From positions 1 through 49,510 of the forward strand of contig CAYSDZ010000024.1 of assembly GCA_964429915.1 (NCBI GenBank): a stretch of DNA of 49,510 nucleotides, in the 5' to 3' direction. This DNA is from Alteromonas_F sp964429915 (GTDB lineage Bacteria > Pseudomonadota > Gammaproteobacteria > Enterobacterales > Alteromonadaceae). Positions 25,067-32,641 of the stretch are shown in pieces (the stretch's first letter is position 1; every line of letters begins with the position of its first letter). The position numbers and the translations under genes were made by a program. The notes under the pieces are model-generated. The model worked only from the letters and a program-made list of their open reading frames with translations, was not told the DNA's origin and searched no databases.

Positions 25067-25471
25067 ATGATAAATACATCAGTAATACCACATTCTATTC
25101 GTCCCTTACTTGTCAAGTCTTTTGCATTGGCATCCAGCATGCTGAGCATTAATTCAATGTTCTACCCCTTTGCTGCGGTTAAAAAAGGCAGAATAATACA
25201 ATGCGTGTTTTCGGATAACGAATTAGATTCTAATGCGCCTACTGAATTAATAGAGATCCTTCAATGGAAACTCATCGACCAAAGCATAGACACCTCTATG
25301 CAAAGTTTATTGGCATACTCAGCCGATGTGCACACTTCAGATAGGGGCTGGAGAAGCGCAATAGCAGTGGATATATGCGATGAAGATGGCCAAGAACATT
25401 TTTTAACCTTTTCATATCAGAAGCAAGACGGCAAAGTTAGGTTTTACGGTCCCCTAACCATAAAGCAATAA
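25067..25471 (+). CDS. Hypothetical protein, 134 aa
   Basis: A 134-residue predicted cytosolic protein that I do not recognise. There is no signal peptide or long hydrophobic helix. The ribosome binding site AGGAGG lies 7 bases before the ATG, which strongly supports a real gene. The middle is mildly acidic (CDEDGQEHF) and the end (YQKQDGKVRFYGPLTI) looks like beta strands. It sits between a PLP enzyme gene and the GGDEF-EAL pseudogene and shares no obvious function with either. Confidence 0.65.
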   Translation: MINTSVIPHSIRPLLVKSFALASSMLSINSMFYPFAAVKKGRIIQCVFSDNELDSNAPTELIEILQWKLIDQSIDTSMQSLLAYSADVHTSDRGWRSAIAVDICDEDGQEHFLTFSYQKQDGKVRFYGPLTIKQ

Positions 25472-25517
25472 AGAAACAGCCATGTTTATTGTCTAAAGCA
25501 ACCCACCTAGTTTTTCT

Positions 25518-25532
25518 GTACTATGATAGTAC
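25518..25532. promoter_or_regulatory. Perfect 15-bp palindrome ahead of the GGDEF-EAL pseudogene
   Basis: GTACTATGATAGTAC is a 7+1+7 exact inverted repeat, 49 bp before the ATG at 25582. Its centre contains TATGAT, close to a -10 hexamer, so it could be an operator on a promoter. No good -35 was found at 16-18 bp. Confidence 0.35.
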
Positions 25533-25581
25533 TTTAAATCATGGGGATTCCTTTATATTGGGTTGTTTTTACTGTTGAGCT

Positions 25582-27467
25582 ATGGTCCTAAAGAAAAAGC
25601 TATCATATACACTTGCTAAACGCAGTTTGGTTGTAGTTCTTGTTTTAGGGCTGCTGATGGCAACGATACAGACGTTTTTTGATTTCAGCGAAAGACAGCG
25701 CGAAGTACAACACACCATTGAATCAATCATCACCTCTGCAGAGGGTTCAGCAAGCAGTGCAGTCTATCTTTTGGATAGCGATATGGCAGCGCAGGTTGTG
25801 GAAGGGCTTTCGTATTTTAACTTTTTAGTTACATTGCCATTGTTGATGAAAAAGGAGAGACCTTAGCCGAATATACAAACGCAATGCCAAAAAACGCGTT
25901 CAAAGATTCCTATAAAGTGCTTCTTTCTTTATTTACTGATCATAGTTCGTCTTACCAATTGCCACTGAGCCACCCCAAAGCCTATGGAGAGGAAGAACAA
26001 GTGTATGGGGAACTGCAATGGGTAATCAATAATCATATTGCTTTAGAGGGGGTGTATTACCGTGCAGTAAGAGCCTTTTCAATTGCGATATTTGGTTACC
26101 TTTTTTTAACGCTAGCTTTAGGCTTCTTGTACCATATCACCCTCACCTCTCCCCTAATACGGATTGCAACTTGGTTTTCAAAAACCAACTCAAACACCTT
26201 GCCTACAACGATTCGCTGACCTCTTTGCCTAACAGAAACAGAATCTATGATGTGCTCAATGAAGCCAATCAACAGAATAGAAACCTATATAGCGCAGTCG
26301 CCCTAGCGGACTTAGATCAATTTAAACGTATAAACGACACCTTGGGCCATACAATCGGCGACCAACTTCTCAGCATAATCGCGCTGCGTCTCAAAGAAGA
26401 TCTTGGCTTTTCAGATTTAACTGCCCGCTTAGGGGCAGATGAATTTATGTGTATTGAACATAATGTATCTCCCGACTTATATTCTGCTAGGAAAAGTGCC
26501 GAAGTATTGGGCGAAAAAATGCGTATATCGATCAACAAACCAATCAGTTTGAATTTGCAAAGTTTTTCTCTCAAAGCAAGCGTAGGCGTAACAATTTATA
26601 AAAACGAACACGCTAATGCTGACGAAATTTTACAGGCTGCCGATACGGCAATGTACGAATCGAAAATGGCGACTAAAGCTCAAGCCCAAATACAACTGGA
26701 GCATGACGTCAACAATGCCATTATTCACAATGAGTTTTATTTTCTACTCCAACCTATCGTCGACGCTACCACTGGCTCACTAAGGAGTGCATAAGCACTG
26801 ATGCGCTGGAAAAAAGGCGATAAAATTGTAAATCCCGATTACTTTATTGATTTTTTAGAAGAAAGTTCGCTAATTTTAGAAGTCGGTGAGATGCTTCTCG
26901 ATTCCGTTTGTAAGTATCTAAGTAACGTTACTCGTTGTGAAAACATGCCTGAACATTTCAAAATAGCCGTCAATATCAGCAACAAACAAATCGTAAGTAG
27001 CCAGTTTATTCAGACCGTTTCTAATGTTCTTACAAAGCACCGAATCTCAGGTAACCGGTTGGAGTTTGAAATTACTGAAAGTGTCGCGTTGTACGATATC
27101 GACGAAACGATAAAAAAAATAGAAACGCTCAAAAAAATGGGAATTACCTTTGCGCTTGACGATTTTGGTACGGGTTACAGCTCATTAAGCTATTTAAGTA
27201 AACTGCCGGTAGATAAACTTAAAATAGATAGATCGTTCGTTCATCAATGATATTACCTCAGATAAACACGATGAAAGCTTGGTCAGATCGATTGTTCATT
27301 TAGCCAGTAATTTGGGATTAAAGACTGTAGCAGAAGGTGTCGAAACCATTGAACAATTGGCTTTATTGAGACAATACGAGGAACTTTTGTGTCAAGGCTA
27401 TTACTTCGATAAGCCACTAAATGTTGAGGATTTTGAAACTCGCTACTTCAGCGTTAGCCCCAACTGA
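25582..27467 (+). pseudogene. Membrane GGDEF-EAL cyclic-di-GMP protein, inactivated by four lesions
   Basis: Pieces of one gene lie in three frames. Start to about 25825: transmembrane helix (LVVVLVLGLLMATIQ) and a periplasmic segment. A 1-bp loss near 25822-25826 (T run) shifts to the frame that reads IAIVDEKGETLAEYTNAM and a second helix. A 1-bp loss in the A run near 26180 shifts to the GGDEF frame (AYNDSLTSLPNR); its signature reads GADEF at 26432-26446 instead of GGDEF. TAA at 26792-26794 replaces the glutamate codon of the EAL motif (SA-stop-ALMRW). A duplicated GTTC at 27235-27242 breaks RSFINDIT; without it the frame rejoins TVAEGVETIEQLALLRQYEE to the end. EAL motifs downstream (FALDDFGTGYSSLSYL) are otherwise normal. 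The 3' end overlaps rsmI by 25 bp. Confidence 0.9.
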
Positions 27468-28294
27468 TAAAGCGCATTTTTCTTCAACCCATAATGATCA
27501 GCCACAATTCCGGCCGCTTTTTTTAAAGGCATTTCACGCACTAAAAGCGTTAATAACGACATTGCTTCTTGTGGTATGTCATTTTCATTTGGTTGCGAAG
27601 GACCTACCAACAACACAAATTCACCTTTTTGTCTAAGTGGGTCTTCGAGTAACCAATCTAAACACGATGATGCTGTTCCAATTTGATAAGTTTCGAATGC
27701 TTTAGTAAGCTCTTTGACAATTGCAACCCTACGGCTGTCGCCGTACGCCTCCCTCATCATAACCAATGTGGCAACAACTCGCCTAGGTGCTTCGTAAAAT
27801 ACGGTTGTGCCTACGGCGTCTATTAAGCTTGCAATAAGATCTTTTTTAGCCTGTTGTTTAACCGGCAAAAAACCCAAAAATGAAAATTTATCTGTCGGCA
27901 AACCCGCACCACTTAAAGCAGTAATAAGAGCACTTGGGCCGGGCAAAGCAACCACCTTAAGTCCTACTTTTCTGCACTCGTTCACCAAGGTGTAGCCTGG
28001 GTCACTGATCAACGGCGTACCGGCATCGCTGATCAAGGCTATATTTTCACCTTTAAATAATTTGCCAATAATCACTTGTGCGCGCTGTGCTTCATTGTGC
28101 TCATGTACGGAAATGAGAGGCGTTGCTATGTTAAGGTGCTGCATTAACGTGGCACTATGTCGGGTATCTTCAGCCGCAATCAAATCCACGTCATGTAAAA
28201 TATCTATTGCTCGAAGCGTAATGTCTTTGAGATTGCCAATAGGAGTGGGCACTATGTACAGGGTGCCAGAAAGCCCCTCAGCTGTTACACTCAT
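27443..28294 (-). CDS. rsmI: 16S rRNA (cytidine1402-2'-O)-methyltransferase RsmI
   Basis: This SAM-dependent enzyme 2'-O-methylates C1402 in the ribosomal P site. It has 283 residues (E. coli 286). The tetrapyrrole-methylase fold signatures LYIVPTPIGNLKDITLRA, AAEDTRH, ALISDAGTPLISDPGY and VVALPGPSALITALSGAGLP are intact. It is divergent from lpoA, the arrangement found in E. coli. Its 3' end overlaps the tail of the convergent GGDEF-EAL pseudogene. Confidence 0.95.
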   Translation of the reverse strand: MSVTAEGLSGTLYIVPTPIGNLKDITLRAIDILHDVDLIAAEDTRHSATLMQHLNIATPLISVHEHNEAQRAQVIIGKLFKGENIALISDAGTPLISDPGYTLVNECRKVGLKVVALPGPSALITALSGAGLPTDKFSFLGFLPVKQQAKKDLIASLIDAVGTTVFYEAPRRVVATLVMMREAYGDSRRVAIVKELTKAFETYQIGTASSCLDWLLEDPLRQKGEFVLLVGPSQPNENDIPQEAMSLLTLLVREMPLKKAAGIVADHYGLKKNALYQLGLTLK

Positions 28295-28350
28295 GTTTTA
28301 TCCAAAACGGCTATATTAAAACTTGTTATCAGTTTATCACGTTGCATCAC

Positions 28351-28373
28351 TTATCGACCCAGTAAATCGATAA
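28351..28373. promoter_or_regulatory. Inverted repeat between rsmI and lpoA
   Basis: TTATCGA (28351-28357) and TCGATAA (28367-28373) are exact inverted repeats separated by 9 bp in the 139-bp divergent region. A binding site for a dimeric regulator is possible but no known consensus fits. Confidence 0.25.
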
Positions 28374-28433
28374 AATTGACCCGTGCTGACTTAATTTGCC
28401 TTGTTAATTTGTCTTGCTAGGGAATCGTTCGTT

Positions 28434-30284
28434 ATGCGAATTCTGTGTTTACATCTGCGCTACAGCGTATTTTCGGCTTTTTTGCTATTTCTTTGCGCTT
28501 GTAATAGCCCTCCGCAACAAAATATTAAAAAACCCGTTAAAGACAACACTTTGATATCAAACGTAGAGGAAAAACCAGAACTTAACATCAATGACACTAA
28601 GCGTTTACTCACTGCTCAACCGCTTGATATTGATACGCTTATGCTGCATGTTGAAACCTATATTCAATCAAAGCGTTATATTGAAGCACAAGCTTTACTT
28701 GTCGCGCTTGCACCATACATTCCTGAGACTTACCACGCAAAAGCCAAAACACTAGCGACAATCTCTGGAAAACTGTCTGGTAATAAATCGTTTGTAAACA
28801 ACGAATGGCTCAATGAACCGTTGAAAGAGCCTGACTTAGAGCAAGCGAGACAACAACTACTCATTGAAAATTACAAAAGTGAGGGTGAGTTACTTGAGGC
28901 AGTAGCGCTACAAGCCTCAATAAGTAAAGACGATCCTCAATCGCATCACTCCATCTATGAATACTTGAGTCAATTTCAGAATGCCGCCTTACCAAAAATA
29001 GAGCAGCAATATTCAAGCTTGCGTCCTCATGTGGCTCTGATTCAACTCATTCGCTCATTTGCATTGAAGCCTGACGAATTAGAGCAAGCTATTTCACAAT
29101 TTAAACACGTTTATGTCGGCCACCCCTTAGTCACTCCTCTGCCCGAAGGTATCGATACTATTACGAAGTTATCATTTAACAATCAACAAAATGTATTAGT
29201 GCTTTTGCCTTTGTCAGGCCGTTTTCAGTCAACAGGCAATGCTATAAAACAAGGCATACTTGCTGCCTACTTTGACAATAAGCACACGCAAGAAACGCAA
29301 ATAAGCTTTGTCGACACAGAAACACAAAGTGATGAACAAATACTGGAAAAAATAGCGCAGGCAGATTGGGTTATTGGGCCCTTATTAAAGGAAACCATAG
29401 ACAGATTACTACCTCAGATACCAACCAATACAGCCAGCTTAGTACTCAATCGTGCCGAGACGACAAACATTGATGGTGACATCTCACAAGAGGAGGCTGG
29501 CCCGCCCATTTTTTTTGGTCTTGCGCCAGAAGACGAAGCAGAACAGATTGCAGAATATGTTGCCAATAATGGATTCAAGCGACCTATCATTGTCGCTTCT
29601 AGCCTAGGAAGCAGTAATAGAATGCTTAGCGCATTTATCACTAGGTGGCAAACGTTAAAAGGCGCAAAATCGGAAAACCAATCCGTCGATGTGGTCACGT
29701 TCGACGATATAGAAAGTTTAGATAAATCGTTGTCGTCTGCTTTAGGTGTGGCGCAGAGCGAGCAAAACGCGAAGCAAATTGATCGCATGACAAATAGAAT
29801 TATATTTGACCAAACACGAAGTAGGCAAGACATAGACGCCATTGTTGTATTTGCCAGCCCAGAGGAAATGGCGCTTATTAATCCAATGGTTGAAGCCAGT
29901 ATTAGCCCGTTTCGTCAACAAACAGTGCCTGTTTTTGCTACCTCCCGTGCTATCGAAACAAACGCGACCAAGAACACCCTTCGCGATTTAGAAAATGTCC
30001 ATTTTGTAGACGCTCCGCTGATCTTGCGAGCAGATAAATGGCCTGAAATTAGCCAAATGACTATTGCGCTTTGGCCTGAACAATCTGTGCGTTTTCAACG
30101 CTTTTTTGCGTTCGGTTACGATGCCTTTGCGATGCTCCCAATATTACCGTTAATAACTAATTTATCGCCTTATCAACATAGTGGCTTGTCTGGCGTATTA
30201 CAAATGGACAAGCAGCACCAAATAAAGCGGCGCATGCCTATGGCAAAAATTTCACAACAAACACTTACACTCATTGAGGAATAA
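28434..30284 (+). CDS. lpoA: Penicillin-binding protein activator LpoA
   Basis: An outer-membrane lipoprotein that reaches through the periplasm to activate the peptidoglycan synthase PBP1A. I chose the ATG at 28434 (616 residues) because it gives a normal signal peptide with lipobox LCAC (Cys23); an in-frame start 33 bp upstream is unlikely. The N-terminal half is TPR-like (residues about 45-240) and the C-terminal half from about 255 is a periplasmic-binding-protein fold (NVLVLLPLSGRFQSTGNAIKQG, FGYDAFAMLPIL). It is shorter than E. coli LpoA (678). It is the first gene of lpoA-yraN-diaA-dolP. Confidence 0.93.
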   Translation: MRILCLHLRYSVFSAFLLFLCACNSPPQQNIKKPVKDNTLISNVEEKPELNINDTKRLLTAQPLDIDTLMLHVETYIQSKRYIEAQALLVALAPYIPETYHAKAKTLATISGKLSGNKSFVNNEWLNEPLKEPDLEQARQQLLIENYKSEGELLEAVALQASISKDDPQSHHSIYEYLSQFQNAALPKIEQQYSSLRPHVALIQLIRSFALKPDELEQAISQFKHVYVGHPLVTPLPEGIDTITKLSFNNQQNVLVLLPLSGRFQSTGNAIKQGILAAYFDNKHTQETQISFVDTETQSDEQILEKIAQADWVIGPLLKETIDRLLPQIPTNTASLVLNRAETTNIDGDISQEEAGPPIFFGLAPEDEAEQIAEYVANNGFKRPIIVASSLGSSNRMLSAFITRWQTLKGAKSENQSVDVVTFDDIESLDKSLSSALGVAQSEQNAKQIDRMTNRIIFDQTRSRQDIDAIVVFASPEEMALINPMVEASISPFRQQTVPVFATSRAIETNATKNTLRDLENVHFVDAPLILRADKWPEISQMTIALWPEQSVRFQRFFAFGYDAFAMLPILPLITNLSPYQHSGLSGVLQMDKQHQIKRRMPMAKISQQTLTLIEE

Positions 30285-30287
30285 ACT

Positions 30288-30638
30288 CTGGCTTACGCGC
30301 ATAAACAAGGTAGAGAAGGGGAGCGTCGAGCAGCGCAATACTTACAAAAACAAGGCATTGAAATTATTGAAAAAAATTACCGGAAAAAGGTTGGCGAACT
30401 TGACATCATAGCCAAAGATAACGATGTTTGGGTATGTGTAGAAGTAAAACTACGGCGAAATGCCGACCATGGCCACCCTCTGGAAACAATAACACGTACA
30501 AAATTAAGTAGAATGATTGCTGCGTTTAATTTGTATTTGATGGATAATAAATATAATCCGGCTCACACACCCATGCGCTTTGACATAATAGCAATTAACA
30601 ATGATGAACTCACTTGGCTTAAAAATGTCTCAGCGTAA
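30288..30638 (+). CDS. yraN: YraN (UPF0102) family endonuclease-like protein with CTG start
   Basis: A 116-residue protein of the restriction-endonuclease-like fold; its biological role is not established. The fold's catalytic pattern is visible: GELDI at 36-40 and VEVK at 51-54, with EGERRAAQYLQKQGI near the N-terminus and MRFDIIAI near the end. The frame is the same as lpoA's and lies directly behind its stop codon, so no ATG, GTG or TTG is available before the conserved part. The only sensible start is CTG at 30288, with GAGGA ending 7 bases upstream. Neighbours lpoA, diaA and dolP match the E. coli order. Confidence 0.85.
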   Translation: MAYAHKQGREGERRAAQYLQKQGIEIIEKNYRKKVGELDIIAKDNDVWVCVEVKLRRNADHGHPLETITRTKLSRMIAAFNLYLMDNKYNPAHTPMRFDIIAINNDELTWLKNVSA

Positions 30639-30673
30639 GCTAATAACAATAAAAAAGACCATAAATCGCGACT

Positions 30674-31279
30674 ATGATTGAAAATATAAAGACCAATTTT
30701 ACAGAGAGTATTCAAACGAAAATTGCTGCCTCTGAACTCCTTCCTCCTTTTATCGAGCAAGCCTCCATGATGATGGTTGAAGCCTTAGTGCGAGGAAACA
30801 AAATTTTGAGTTGCGGCAACGGAGGCTCCGCGGGTGATGCCCAACATTTTTCCTCAGAGTTGCTGAATCGTTATGAACGGGATAGACCAAGTTTACCCGC
30901 TATTGCATTGACCACTGACACCTCTACGTTAACGAGCATTGCTAACGACTACAGCTACGACGAAGTGTTTGCTAAGCAAGTTCGTGCTTTAGGTCAACCC
31001 GGAGATGTTTTGTTAGCTATTTCTACCAGCGGCAACTCTCGCAATGTTATTTGCGCTATGGAAGCCGCCTTATCTCGCGATATGACAATTGTTGCGCTTA
31101 CCGGTAAAGATGGTGGAGAAATGGCCGGCTTCCTCGGTGAAAATGATGTAGAAATCAGAGTGCCTTCAAACCGAACAGCTCGAATTCAAGAAGTGCATTT
31201 GTTAGTCATACATAATTTATGTGAGTGTATCGACGATAGCTTATTTCCCATTGACGAATCAGAAAGTGAGCAACAATGA
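30674..31279 (+). CDS. diaA: DnaA initiator-associating protein DiaA (SIS domain)
   Basis: A 201-residue SIS-domain protein. In E. coli DiaA binds DnaA and helps timely initiation at oriC; the family is close to phosphoheptose isomerase GmhA. The sugar-isomerase motifs ILSCGNGGSAGDAQHFSSEL, LAISTSGNSRNV and the C-terminal RIQEVHLLVIHNLCECID segment are visible. The location between yraN and dolP favours DiaA over GmhA. The last four bases (ATGA) overlap the dolP start. Confidence 0.9.
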   Translation: MIENIKTNFTESIQTKIAASELLPPFIEQASMMMVEALVRGNKILSCGNGGSAGDAQHFSSELLNRYERDRPSLPAIALTTDTSTLTSIANDYSYDEVFAKQVRALGQPGDVLLAISTSGNSRNVICAMEAALSRDMTIVALTGKDGGEMAGFLGENDVEIRVPSNRTARIQEVHLLVIHNLCECIDDSLFPIDESESEQQ

Positions 31280-31857
31280 AATTTTATGTAGCCAGTTTTA
31301 TTTTAATCACTGCAGTTTATCTTCAAGGATGCACGGCGGTGGCTGTGGGCACTGCCGGCGCAGTAGCCGCAAAATCGGCAACCGACAGGCGTACTGTCGG
31401 CACACAAATTGACGATACAACGTCAAGCAGCGTTATTTCATTTCGTTGGGGACAGGAAGAAAGCTTAGACGGCTCAACGAATCTCCAAGCCAATGTATAC
31501 AATAGTATTGTATTAATAACTGGCCAAGCCCCTTCTCAAGTTCAGATTGCAAAAGCCGAAGAAATTGCAAAGTCGGTCGACCATATTACCAAAGTCCATA
31601 ACCAAATTCGTATTGGTGAGCCTATAAAAGCCTCGGTTCAAGCTAACGATATTTGGATAGCGTCTAAGGTCAAAGCACAATTGCTTGCTAATAAAGATGT
31701 GCCCGCCATCCAAATAAAAGTCGTGGTGGAAAATGGCGAGGTTTTCCTGATGGGTAGATTAACCAACGCTGAAGCCACGAAAGCAGTGGAAATTACTCGC
31801 AATGTAAAGGGTGTAAAGCGAGTTGTTCGTGCCTTGGAGCTGATTACAGAGAGCTAA
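31276..31857 (+). CDS. dolP: Outer-membrane BON-domain lipoprotein DolP (YraP)
   Basis: A 193-residue lipoprotein with lipobox LQGC (Cys19), which in E. coli supports outer-membrane integrity and BAM function at the division site. Two BON domains are visible: about residues 60-115 (ANVYNSIVLITGQAPS, then KVHNQIRIG) and 120-190 (VVVENGEVFLMGRLTNAEA, GVKRVVRALELI). The glycine-rich segment AVAVGTAGAVAAKSATDRR after the lipobox is typical. It overlaps diaA by ATGA and overlaps the 3' end of the convergent GT25 gene by 14 bp. Confidence 0.93.
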   Translation: MKFYVASFILITAVYLQGCTAVAVGTAGAVAAKSATDRRTVGTQIDDTTSSSVISFRWGQEESLDGSTNLQANVYNSIVLITGQAPSQVQIAKAEEIAKSVDHITKVHNQIRIGEPIKASVQANDIWIASKVKAQLLANKDVPAIQIKVVVENGEVFLMGRLTNAEATKAVEITRNVKGVKRVVRALELITES

Positions 31858-32590
31858 TCTTCGAAAGAATAGTTGAACGTGCCTTTTTGTTTTTAAAAAA
31901 ATAATCTATTTGCAGTTTAATTTTGGTTAGCCGCTTCTGATCAATTTTATTTTTTCGTGTGCCTATGTCACTTTGAACGTCAAGCTTTTGCTGAAAAATA
32001 TAGGGTTTTAACGCCCACACTATTAGGTCTTTTTCCCAATAATGTTGAATATCGCTGTCAACAGGACGAAAAAAACGCTCGGAATGTTTCAGGAGTTGAG
32101 TTGCGCCGGCTCTGCTATAAAGTGTTGCAGGGCAGCCTGTTACTGGCTTTTTATGGATAACAAGACTAAAGTCTTGGCTGATTTGTTTTTCATACGCTGC
32201 AGCTTTTGTCTGCCTCTTATAAGTAGACAGTTTAACCACGTCCCACGTCTTGCAGCTGTTCTCGATATCGCTTATCGCCCGTGACACATCGCCGATAATT
32301 TCAACGTCATCTTCTAACACAATACAGTACTGCGATGATGACTCTAACAATGTCTGCCAACACTTTCGATGACTCAAATAACAGCCGATTTCACCTCTGG
32401 AAAGTGGCCGAAAATAACGGTTTCGATTAGCATTAGCGTCATAATGACGATTGATTTCATCATTCGATAACGCCGCACCATTTACAGCAGAGACGCGTTC
32501 AAACTCGAGCCCATGCGCTTTAAACAAAGCGTCACAATGCTTCAATCGCTCTGTACTTTTATCTAAATTGATTAAATAGATTGGGATCAT
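31844..32590 (-). CDS. Glycosyltransferase family 25 protein (LPS/LOS type)
   Basis: A 248-residue putative galactosyltransferase-like enzyme of lipooligosaccharide or surface-glycan synthesis. The N-terminal IYLINLDKSTERLKHC, the SRGEIGCYLSHRKCWQ segment and the acidic motif VLEDDVEII (EDD at 93-95) define the family. The C-terminus is lysine-rich, suggesting membrane association. It is a single gene placed between dolP and arcB, which are common neighbours without it in related genomes only by inference. Its end overlaps dolP by 14 bp. Confidence 0.85.
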   Translation of the reverse strand: MIPIYLINLDKSTERLKHCDALFKAHGLEFERVSAVNGAALSNDEINRHYDANANRNRYFRPLSRGEIGCYLSHRKCWQTLLESSSQYCIVLEDDVEIIGDVSRAISDIENSCKTWDVVKLSTYKRQTKAAAYEKQISQDFSLVIHKKPVTGCPATLYSRAGATQLLKHSERFFRPVDSDIQHYWEKDLIVWALKPYIFQQKLDVQSDIGTRKNKIDQKRLTKIKLQIDYFFKNKKARSTILSKISSL

Positions 32591-32641
32591 TAATTTTCAT
32601 ATCCATTAACACACAAAAAAGCGCGTCAACGCATAACAGGA

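Noticed and set aside
28336..28373. DnaA boxes between rsmI and lpoA (replication-related site)
   Set aside because: Several TTATC words occur, but none matches TTATCCACA with fewer than two mismatches and they are not clustered as in an origin.
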